Of a stretch of DNA of 64,000 nt, positions 9,717 through 17,659 are shown piece by piece. The notes under the pieces are model-generated. The model made no database searches, was not told where the DNA came from, and saw only the letters and a program-made list of their open reading frames with translations. Location: positions 434,001-498,000 of the forward strand of contig CBDCVP010000023.1 in NCBI GenBank assembly GCA_965223025.1. Reading direction: 5' to 3'. How positions within the stretch are numbered: the first letter of the stretch is position 1; each line of letters begins with the position of its first letter. A program made the position numbers and the translations under genes. This DNA is from JABDMH01 sp965223025 (GTDB taxonomy: Bacteria > Bacteroidota > Bacteroidia > Chitinophagales > Saprospiraceae).

Positions 9717-11325
9717 AGCATAAGGGCTCAGCGATCTTACCTACACATGGGCTCGGCAATCCCTTAGTCGGGGCTGTCCCCACATGGATAAATGATTGCT
9801 CTTGCTTTTGATTAAACTACAGAGAATTAGATGGAAGACGGGCTTACCGATCCCCAGGTCGGGGCTGTTTCCCACACTGATAAATGATTGATTTTGCTTT
9901 TGATTAAACTACAGAGAATTAAATGGAGGACGGGCTTACCGATCCCAAGGTCTGGGATTGCCGAGCGATTCCACCTTCGCAAGGGCTCGGCAATCCCTTT
10001 GTCGGGGCTGTCCCCACATGGATAAATGATTGCTCTTGCTTTTGATTAAACTACAAGGAATTAAAAGGAAGACGGGCTTACCGATCCCCAGGTCGGGGCT
10101 GTTCCTCACACGGATAAATGATTGCGCTTGCTATTGATTAAACTACAGAGAATTAGATGGAAGACGGGCTTACCGATCCCAGGTCAGGGATTGCCGAGCC
10201 ATTCTACCTACACAAGGGCTCGGCAATCCCTTAGTCGGGGCTGTCCCCACATGGATAAATGATTGCTCTTGCTTTTGATTAAACTACAAGTAATTAAAAG
10301 GAAGACGGGCTTACCGATCCCAAGGTCTGGGATTGCCGAGCGATTCCACCTTCACAAGGGCTCGGCAATCCCTTAGTCTGGGCTGTACCTCACGCGGATA
10401 AATGATTGATTTTACTTTTGAGTAGACTACAGGGAATTAAATGGAAGACGGGCTTACCGATCCCAAGGTCTGGGATTGCCGAGCGATTCCACCTTCGCAA
10501 GGGCTCGGCAATCCCTTAGTCGGGGCTGTTCCTCACGCGGATAAATGATTGCTCTTGCTATTGATTAAACTACAGAGAATTAGATGGAAGACGGGCTTAC
10601 CGATCCCAAGGTCAGGGCTGTTCCCCACGCGGATAAATGATTGCGCTTGCTATTGATTAAACTACAGAGAATTAGATGGAAGACGGGCTTACCGATCCCA
10701 AGGTCAGGGCTGTTCCCCACATGGATAAATGATTGCTCTTGCTTTTGATTAAACTACAGAGAATTAAATGGAAGACGGGCTTACCGATCCCCAGGTCGGG
10801 TCTGTTCCTCACGCGGATAAATGATTGATTTTACTCTTAATCAAACTACAAGGAATTAAATGGAAGATGGGCTTACCGATCCCAAGGTCTGGGATTGCCG
10901 AGCGATTCCACCTTCACAAGGGCTCGGCAATCCCTTAGTCGGGGCTGTTCCTCACGCGGATAAATGATTGCTCTTGCTTTTGATTAAACTACAGAGAATT
11001 AGATGGAAGACGGGCTTACCGATCCCAAGGTCAGGGATTGCCGAGCGATTCCACCTACACAAGGGCTCGGCAATCCCTTAGTCTGGGCTGTACCTCACGC
11101 GGATAAATGATTGCGCTTGCTATTGATTAAACTACAGGGAATTAAATGGAAGACGGGCTTACCGATCCCCAGGCCTGGATAAATGATTGCCGAGCGATTC
11201 CACCTACACAAGGGCTCGGCAATCCCTTAGTCTAGGCTGTACCTCACGCGGATAAATGATTGCGCTTGCTATTGATTAAACTACAGAGAATTAGATGGAA
11301 GACCGGCTTACCGATCCCAGGTGGT
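9717..11325. repeat. Dimorphic tandem repeat array (92-bp and 143-bp units) filling a convergent intergenic region
   Basis: The anchor GGGCTTACCGATCCC recurs thirteen times, with its GGG at 9840, 9932, 10074, 10166, 10307, 10450, 10593, 10685, 10777, 10869, 11012, 11155 and (as CCGG) 11304. Spacing falls into two classes: five short units of 92 bp and seven long units of 141-149 bp, in the order S L S L L L S S S L L L, preceded by one partial long unit. Long units carry about 51 extra bases holding an inverted repeat. Every unit shares a core with GGATAAATGATTG, GATTAAACTACA and GAATTA. Neither unit length is a multiple of three and stops occur in all frames, so the array is non-coding. It begins right after the PSD1 stop codon and ends a few bases before the GH9 stop codon. 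Confidence 0.95.
9954..9997. repeat. Hairpin module of long repeat unit 1 (representative of seven)
   Basis: GGGATTGCCGAGC (9954-9966) is the exact reverse complement of GCTCGGCAATCCC (9985-9997), giving a 13-bp G/C-rich stem and an 18-base loop containing ACCTTCGC. The same stem recurs at 10187-10230, 10329-10372, 10472-10515, 10891-10934 and 11034-11077. An 11-bp version occurs at 11185-11224. At the left edge of the array only the right arm is intact (9751-9763). Loop bases vary (TTCGC, TTCAC, TACAC) while both arms stay perfect. No T tract follows on either strand, so these are not canonical intrinsic terminators. Confidence 0.9.
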
Positions 11326-11329
11326 TTCT

Positions 11330-13501
11330 TTACTGCTTTAGAATTTTTTGTATACAAAGCACATCATTGTCCTTGTTTTCCACCCGAACCAGGAAGGTGC
11401 CTGCAGGTAGTGCTGTTAGATCAACATAGGTCTCACCACCCACATTTGGAATGTTTTTATGTAAAGCACCATTGTTGTCGTAAATAGCCAAGTGGTAGTT
11501 CTCAAGTATACCCCTGATGGTAAAAATACCATTGTTTGGATTCGGATGGATGTCGATACAAGAATTAGACACCGAGAGATTTTTTTTGGAAGAAATGGTT
11601 TGGTTGTTGACATAATTGGCCAGCAATCTTAGGTAGGCCGCTTGATAATAAATGGCTGGTTCTGAGATTTCCCAGGAATTATCGGGCCAGCCTGTGTTGA
11701 AATCCAAATATGACTTTTGAGGAGGTTGGTTAGATGGTGGTGAGATGCTTCCCACACTAAAATCCTTGTTGGGTCCTCCACTAACAAAACCAGGCGCAGG
11801 TCCGATGGAGGAATTAATGGCATGATCCCACGGAGTGCCATCATTAAACCACGTGTGATAGATTTCGTTGACGCAGCGGTCACCTCCATAGGCATACATG
11901 TTTGCCAAGTAGACCAACCCCAGGGGATTAATTCCGTGGAAATAATGCAATTGTTCAGCCGCTTTCTCTTGTAAATCACTCTGGGCGGCCGGTACGATAT
12001 TGTATTTGTGCAGAATAAGACAAAGATTTGCTACATTGGCTTTGGGCATGTTAGATCCCCAGTGATACATCCAATCTGGGACTTCGGCACGATAGAGATC
12101 ATAAGATCCCAATGCAAAAAAACCATCGGAATTATTAATGACCGCCCCCTGTGCAGCGTCAATAATATGGTCCTTAACAGAGGCATTTGCATTGGCCAGT
12201 GTGGTGTATAAATACAGTGCTTCAATCAAGTCAGTTTTATAGGGGCTTAGCCAGCCGCTGGCTATGGGTTCAGTCGCACTATACTGGTCAACAATAAAAT
12301 CGTGGTAGCTTGATGAAGCTGTCAGTTCGAACAAGTATACAGCAGCCGTCATGCCCATATCTCGTTGTTCTGATGCTTCTCGGTCCGCATCGCCCGCTTT
12401 GATCGTCCCATCATCGCAGTCCGTTTCTAGCTGATCGGCATCGAAAGCCGTCTTAAAAACTGACCAACAAGCTTCAGCTCGCTCTTGTAGGGTTTGAGCA
12501 TAGGCTTGCATACCGGTTTGACTGCTGAAGACCTTGGCGGCATGAGCCAACATACTTGCAGCGGCTACCGATGCTGAGGTACAAGTGGGACCATAGTATC
12601 GCTGATCGGTGTTTGTGCTTGGTGGAGCTCCTGAATTCTCGTTGTGATCAATACTGCCCATTTTGACTTGAGCAGTTCCATCCTGATTAGTCATCTTCAT
12701 CAACCAATCAAGTTCCCACTTGACTTCATCGAGTAGGTCTGGCAGACCGTTACCGCTCTCTGGCCAATTCCAGTCATCATCAAAAATCTCTGGATGTTCC
12801 TCGTAAGTCCATAGCAACTGGTGTACAGGATGATGGGCAAATGTCACATATTTATTGTAGTCACCAGCATCAAACCATCCCCCAGTCAGATCTTTTTCAA
12901 GCGCACTGTTACTAATATCGTACACATATCGACAATTGGCGTCCTGGAGAGCATGGGTGAAATTCATACCATCGGTCCAACCCGTTTCAGCATAAGGTGA
13001 TTCTTTTGCATGATTGCAGCGGTTGTAGTAGAAGGCCCGTAAGGTGGCATTGAGAACCTCTTGATATGGATTGTCATTTATCTGGAAGGATGATGATCGC
13101 TCATCGCTCTGAGGATCGAATAGATAGTAAGATCCAGCTGCAGTGACAGCACTGAAGTCAAACCACCAACCCCTGTCACCAGATTGAGCGTGGGTACTAC
13201 CTCCGTCCCAGACTACGGGAGTAGCGGAAAAGACCACCTGATCAGTACCGGCTGCTCTTACCTCAATGACGCTGCCAGGTTGATAACCATCACTGGCATT
13301 ATATCCAGTCTGGGGATCAGTCAATACGGCCACTTTATCAGCGTTAGAGAGATATCCAAACTGATCCAGATGAATAAAACTACTAGGCTGCGCCGACAGA
13401 GTAAGGTAGGCTGTAAGTAGTGACAGGACATATGCTAAAAGCAGAGATAGGAGTACCTGTTTTCGTTGCAAGGTGACTAACTTTAATATTACCGGATTCA
13501 A
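11330..13501 (-). CDS. GH9 family endoglucanase with CelD N-terminal Ig domain and T9SS sorting domain
   Basis: Secreted enzyme of 723 aa. An N-terminal hydrophobic signal reaches about residue 37. It is followed by an Ig-like CelD_N domain (residues about 40-140) and an (alpha/alpha)6 GH9 catalytic domain. GGWFDAGDYNKY at 207-218 holds the nucleophile-side DAGD motif. The C-terminal catalytic block GWPDNSWEISEPAIYYQ places the probable acid Glu near residue 614. Residues about 640-723 form a Por secretion-type C-terminal domain (HPNPNNGIFTI, LPAGTFLVRVENK), so export by type IX secretion is expected. GH9 enzymes cleave beta-1,4-glucans such as cellulose and glucomannan. The gene converges on the PSD1 gene across the repeat array and is divergent from the beta-lactamase-fold gene. 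All key residues appear present. Confidence 0.93.
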   Translation of the reverse strand: MNPVILKLVTLQRKQVLLSLLLAYVLSLLTAYLTLSAQPSSFIHLDQFGYLSNADKVAVLTDPQTGYNASDGYQPGSVIEVRAAGTDQVVFSATPVVWDGGSTHAQSGDRGWWFDFSAVTAAGSYYLFDPQSDERSSSFQINDNPYQEVLNATLRAFYYNRCNHAKESPYAETGWTDGMNFTHALQDANCRYVYDISNSALEKDLTGGWFDAGDYNKYVTFAHHPVHQLLWTYEEHPEIFDDDWNWPESGNGLPDLLDEVKWELDWLMKMTNQDGTAQVKMGSIDHNENSGAPPSTNTDQRYYGPTCTSASVAAASMLAHAAKVFSSQTGMQAYAQTLQERAEACWSVFKTAFDADQLETDCDDGTIKAGDADREASEQRDMGMTAAVYLFELTASSSYHDFIVDQYSATEPIASGWLSPYKTDLIEALYLYTTLANANASVKDHIIDAAQGAVINNSDGFFALGSYDLYRAEVPDWMYHWGSNMPKANVANLCLILHKYNIVPAAQSDLQEKAAEQLHYFHGINPLGLVYLANMYAYGGDRCVNEIYHTWFNDGTPWDHAINSSIGPAPGFVSGGPNKDFSVGSISPPSNQPPQKSYLDFNTGWPDNSWEISEPAIYYQAAYLRLLANYVNNQTISSKKNLSVSNSCIDIHPNPNNGIFTIRGILENYHLAIYDNNGALHKNIPNVGGETYVDLTALPAGTFLVRVENKDNDVLCIQKILKQ

Positions 13502-13752
13502 TCAACCACGATAGAGGTGAAAGAACCACTGAAAACCAATGCTATGAAAAACAGTGTGAAGTGTGGAGGGGCAGTGATGGTGATCTAGAGAACCAATTAT
13601 GATAACTATAAATAATACGAGTTAATAGAGTAAAATATTGCATATGATCCTGACGGGGCTCACCTTGAGGAAAGATTTCAGGGCTAGTGATCTCCTTCAC
13701 TTAGGATAAATTCCAATTTTGTACTTTCCAATCTTTGTAAATTCTTTTGACG

Positions 13753-15933
13753 ATGAGGTACTCCATCCTGGCATTTGGCTCTGCTGCCATCTTTACATCT
13801 CTACTGACCATTTTAATACCCATCCAGCCATTAAGCGAGGCAAATGCTTCTTCCCTTAGAGACTTTGAGTGGGTATATTCCAGTCCGGAGAACGAGGGTA
13901 TGTCGGCTGAAAAAATTCAGAACTTGCTCAACCTGCAGCGTACCAAAGGAACAAAGAAGCTTTTCATAGTCAAGAATGATAAAGTAGTACTTGATTGGTC
14001 TGCTCCAGGATGGAAGGATGCTGAAAAACTACACTACACTGCCTCTTTGGCAAAGGCATTGGTTGGTGGGATGTCGTTGGCTCTTGCCACCCATGATCGG
14101 ATCCTTCATCCTGACCAAGCTGTTTGTCTGAATGTACCCACATGGAAACAGGGCCAGAAGCAAATGATCACCCTGAGGCATCTGGCCAACCATACTTCCG
14201 GGCTTGAAGATGCGGAGGTGACTGCAAAAGAAGCCAAGAATATGCAAGATGCCGGTCTACATCACCATATGGATCTGCCAGGATGGAAGGGAATGTTCTG
14301 GCGCAAAGATCCAGATCCCTTTACAATGGCTCGTGATAGTGCACCTGTGATATCTATCCCCGGCACCAAGTATGCCTATAGCAATACTGGTATTGCCATG
14401 CTCAATTATGCTGTGACAGCTGCCCTGCAGGGTGAATCAGCTCAGAAAAATATCCGGGATTACCTGTGGACAAATATATATGTGCCCATGGGTATCAAGC
14501 GCAGCGAATTTCGATTTGGATATGGTGGATCATATCAAGTAGATGGACTACAGCTCGTGCCGGGCTGGGGTGGGGGGTCGATTACCGCTGCCACTGCCGC
14601 TAAAATCGGTAGGCTGATGAAAAATTATGGATATTGGGAGGGGTCGCAATTGCTCGATTCAACTGTGGTCCAACATGCGCTCGAGTATGCTGGAACAGCG
14701 ATATCCGATCGACCAAAGGTAGGCGATGTGGTAGAGCCTGTACCAGCGACCACCCTGGGATGGTACTCGAATTTTGATGGCATTTGGAAATATGTACCCA
14801 GGGATGCTTTTGCAGGTGCAGGTGCACAGCACCAACTCCTTCTGGTGGTGCCAAGCCTTGATCTTATCGTCGCGAGATTTGGAGAAGATCTGGCGGATGA
14901 AGGCTTAGAGGATGCATTCTGGTATGCGGCCAATAAATATCTTTTTGAACCGGTCATAGATGCCATATCGGCACCTCCATATGAGAGAAGTTCGGTCATA
15001 AAGAAGGTGACATTTGCGCCGGCAGAAGAAGTGATCAGGATGGCTCCTGGAGGTGATAACTGGCCAGTCACCTGGGCTGATGACGACCAGCTGTATACGG
15101 CGTACGGGGATGGCTATGGTTTTCGACCCCATACAGATATTAAGCTCAGTCTTGGTTTGTCCAGAGTGTCCGGCATACCACCGGATCTACAAGCATCCAA
15201 TATCAGATCTCCCAGTGGAGAGAGAGTGGGTCAAGGAAAATATGGAGAGAAAGCCAGCGGCATGTTGATGGTCAACGGAATATTGTACATGCTGGTACGA
15301 AATGCTGTCCACTCATCCCTTGCCTGGTCACAGGATCATGGACAATCCTGGCAATGGAGTCACTGGAAATTTCCCGAAAGTTTTGGTGCACCCACGTTCC
15401 TAAATTTTGGAAAAAATTACCGGGGGGCGAAGGATGACTATGTCTACATTTATTCCCATGATGACCCTAGTGCCTATAGGGTTAGCGACCATATGGTGAT
15501 GGCACGAGTTGCCAAAGATCGAGTGAAGGACCTGTCTAGCTATCAATATTATTCAGGTATGAGGGATGGCCTACCCACCTGGTCGGTGGATGTCAGAAAG
15601 AGGAAACCCGTGTTTACCAATCCGGGAAAATGTTATAGATCTGGCATTACTCATAATGCCGCCTTGGGAGCGTATTTGTGGAGTCAAATCATTCCCGCTC
15701 CATATTCAGATGAACAAGGGACGAGATTCATTGGTGGGCTCGCCATCTATGATGCTCCAGAGCCTTGGGGTCCTTGGACGACCGCTTTCTATGATCTGCA
15801 TTGGGATATGGGACCTGGAGAGACAGGCAGCATACCTACCAAATGGATGAGTGAGGACGGCAAGACCTGCCACTATTTATTTTCTGGAGAGGATGCCTTC
15901 TCCGTTAGGGAAATGCGAATCGCCGTATATTGA
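13753..15933 (+). CDS. Serine hydrolase (beta-lactamase fold) fused to DUF4185-like domain
   Basis: A 726-aa secreted protein. I use the ATG at 13753, two codons inside a TTG, because it opens a signal peptide (FGSAAIFTSLLTILIP). Residues about 45-390 match class C beta-lactamase/esterase-type serine hydrolases: SLAK (Ser98 to Lys101) is the SxxK nucleophile motif and YSNTG supplies the Tyr-x-Asn motif. A third KTG-like box is not obvious; a GAGAQHQ segment sits where it would be expected. From about residue 425 the protein continues into a DUF4185-like beta-propeller domain (NWPVTWADDDQLYTAYGDGYG, SLAWSQDHGQSWQW, GGLAIYDAPEPWGPW). In a polysaccharide locus an esterase acting on acylated glycans is a reasonable guess, with the second domain for binding or catalysis. 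Confidence 0.8.
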   Translation: MRYSILAFGSAAIFTSLLTILIPIQPLSEANASSLRDFEWVYSSPENEGMSAEKIQNLLNLQRTKGTKKLFIVKNDKVVLDWSAPGWKDAEKLHYTASLAKALVGGMSLALATHDRILHPDQAVCLNVPTWKQGQKQMITLRHLANHTSGLEDAEVTAKEAKNMQDAGLHHHMDLPGWKGMFWRKDPDPFTMARDSAPVISIPGTKYAYSNTGIAMLNYAVTAALQGESAQKNIRDYLWTNIYVPMGIKRSEFRFGYGGSYQVDGLQLVPGWGGGSITAATAAKIGRLMKNYGYWEGSQLLDSTVVQHALEYAGTAISDRPKVGDVVEPVPATTLGWYSNFDGIWKYVPRDAFAGAGAQHQLLLVVPSLDLIVARFGEDLADEGLEDAFWYAANKYLFEPVIDAISAPPYERSSVIKKVTFAPAEEVIRMAPGGDNWPVTWADDDQLYTAYGDGYGFRPHTDIKLSLGLSRVSGIPPDLQASNIRSPSGERVGQGKYGEKASGMLMVNGILYMLVRNAVHSSLAWSQDHGQSWQWSHWKFPESFGAPTFLNFGKNYRGAKDDYVYIYSHDDPSAYRVSDHMVMARVAKDRVKDLSSYQYYSGMRDGLPTWSVDVRKRKPVFTNPGKCYRSGITHNAALGAYLWSQIIPAPYSDEQGTRFIGGLAIYDAPEPWGPWTTAFYDLHWDMGPGETGSIPTKWMSEDGKTCHYLFSGEDAFSVREMRIAVY

Positions 15934-15948
15934 TTTGAAATCGATGGG

Positions 15949-15967
15949 AAGGGGATATCATCCTTTT
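15949..15967 (+). terminator. Weak hairpin after the serine hydrolase gene
   Basis: AAGGGGAT-ATC-ATCCTTTT forms an eight-pair stem with two G-U pairs and a three-base loop, 15 bp after the stop codon. The following bases are not a clean T run, so termination is only possible. Confidence 0.25.
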
Positions 15968-16038
15968 GATTTCTCTAATCAGATCACTACATTCATGCAA
16001 AGACGGTAAAAATTGACCTCAAAATTGGATGTTTAGAA

Positions 16039-17472
16039 ATGTGGCCAAATAGAATATTCTTCCTAATTCTCATCGTATCTAATCTTGTTGACGCGTACTC
16101 GCAGGGCTCACCACCGAACATCCTCTGGATCATTTCCGAAGATATGTCGCAGGACCAGGCATGTTATGGCAATCCACTAGTTCTCACGCCGACCATCGAT
16201 CAGCTTGCTGCTGAGGGAATGAGATTTACACATATGTTTACAGCAGCTGGCGTTTGTTCACCATCGCGGACGGCACTGGCAGTGGGTATGTATCAAAATG
16301 GGATCGGAGCAATGCATATGCGCTATTCCGATGATCTAAAACCTCCGCTCCCCAACGGAGTGAAAACGGTAGCTCAAATACTTCACGATCATGGGTACCA
16401 GACGGTAGGGGGAGGCAAAGATGACTATATGTTTCACCTGGAGGATGAAGCCTTTGACTTTGAAAGCATGGACGAGATTGATCCCAATAAGCCGTTCTTT
16501 GCCAAAATAAATTCGTTTTATACTCACCGGATTTTCAAGAAAGATTCGGTACATCCCATCGATCCTGGTGAGGTGTCATTGCCTCCCTATTATCCCGATG
16601 TGGGACCGCTGCGGGAAGACTGGGCTGCCTATCTGGAAAATATTCAACTGTTAGATCGTGAGGTCCACGATATTCTGGCCAGATTTGAAACATTGGGCCT
16701 TCTAGATAACACCATAATTTTCTTTTTGTCCGATCATGGTAGACCTACTTTAAAAGGCAAGTACTGGATGTACGATAGTGGCACAAAAATTCCATTTATC
16801 ATCAAAATTCCGCAGCAGATGCAACCCCCAAAAGGATTTAAGCGCGGAGGTGTAAGCGATCAATTGCTTTCTTCGATAGATATTTCTGCGACCACCTTAG
16901 CGCTGGCTGGAATCCAGAAACCCGAGTTTATGCAAGGACGTATTTTTCTGGGAGACCATCTGGAGGAGGAAAGAGAATTTGTTTTTAGTGCTCTTGATAG
17001 GATAGGAGGTGTACACTTCAAGACCAGAGCGGTTAGGTCAAATAAATATAGGTACATCAAGAATTTCAATAATGGACTTTCGATTCTTGAGTGCTCGACA
17101 GAATATCGAAAGGCACGCCTACCATATTATCATACCATGTTGATCCTCGATACTTATAACAAATTAGAAGGTGTAGAGAAGACTTTGGTGAGACCATTGC
17201 CACTCGAAGAACTCTACGACTTGCATGAGGATCCGTTTGAGGTAAACAATTTGGCTTATAGTGCTGCACATAGTCATGTGAGAGGGTCATTGGAAAAAGA
17301 ATTGACAGCCTGGATCGAGGAGATTGATGACAAGGGATTTTACCCTGATTCACCCGAAATTCAGGAGCATTTTATCAGATATCGCCAAGAGGGAAAAGAG
17401 AAATTCAGGGGAGAAAGGCTGGCAAGTTATCTGAAGATAGAAAAGGCACTAAAGGCTGAAATGAAGTTCTAG
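16039..17472 (+). CDS. Sulfatase, family S1-like
   Basis: Secreted arylsulfatase-type protein of 477 aa with a signal peptide (MWPNRIFFLILIVSNLVDAYS). CSPSR at residues 73-77 is the C-x-P-S-R formylglycine site, so it should be a type I sulfatase activated by an anaerobic or aerobic maturase not seen here. The N-terminal metal box reads SED (residues 33-35) instead of the more usual DD. The second metal and active-site block is FFLSDHGRPTLKGKYWMYDSG. Overall organisation resembles heparan N-sulfatase-like members, but substrate cannot be assigned from this. It lies about 100 bp after the beta-lactamase-fold gene on the same strand. The role inferred from context is desulfation of an algal or other sulfated polysaccharide. 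Confidence 0.9.
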   Translation: MWPNRIFFLILIVSNLVDAYSQGSPPNILWIISEDMSQDQACYGNPLVLTPTIDQLAAEGMRFTHMFTAAGVCSPSRTALAVGMYQNGIGAMHMRYSDDLKPPLPNGVKTVAQILHDHGYQTVGGGKDDYMFHLEDEAFDFESMDEIDPNKPFFAKINSFYTHRIFKKDSVHPIDPGEVSLPPYYPDVGPLREDWAAYLENIQLLDREVHDILARFETLGLLDNTIIFFLSDHGRPTLKGKYWMYDSGTKIPFIIKIPQQMQPPKGFKRGGVSDQLLSSIDISATTLALAGIQKPEFMQGRIFLGDHLEEEREFVFSALDRIGGVHFKTRAVRSNKYRYIKNFNNGLSILECSTEYRKARLPYYHTMLILDTYNKLEGVEKTLVRPLPLEELYDLHEDPFEVNNLAYSAAHSHVRGSLEKELTAWIEEIDDKGFYPDSPEIQEHFIRYRQEGKEKFRGERLASYLKIEKALKAEMKF

Positions 17473-17659
17473 ACATATGAAGGTTGGCACTAGTACGAGA
17501 AGGTCTTGGACAAATCGTCTCTGGGTGATGACTTGTGATGTCTAGGTGAAAGACAATATGGACACCGGTCTGCGTAGATTTTCAAAAGACTAGACATAAG
17601 CAAGAGTATCCATCATCGGAGCACTGGTATTTAAATCGGAATTTATAATGTAGAAATAT

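Noticed and set aside
9717..11325. CRISPR array
   Set aside because: Repeats are 92-143 bp, spacers are not unique and no cas gene is near.
9717..11325. Series of intrinsic terminators for the two convergent genes
   Set aside because: Stems are strong but neither strand has a T tract after the hairpin.
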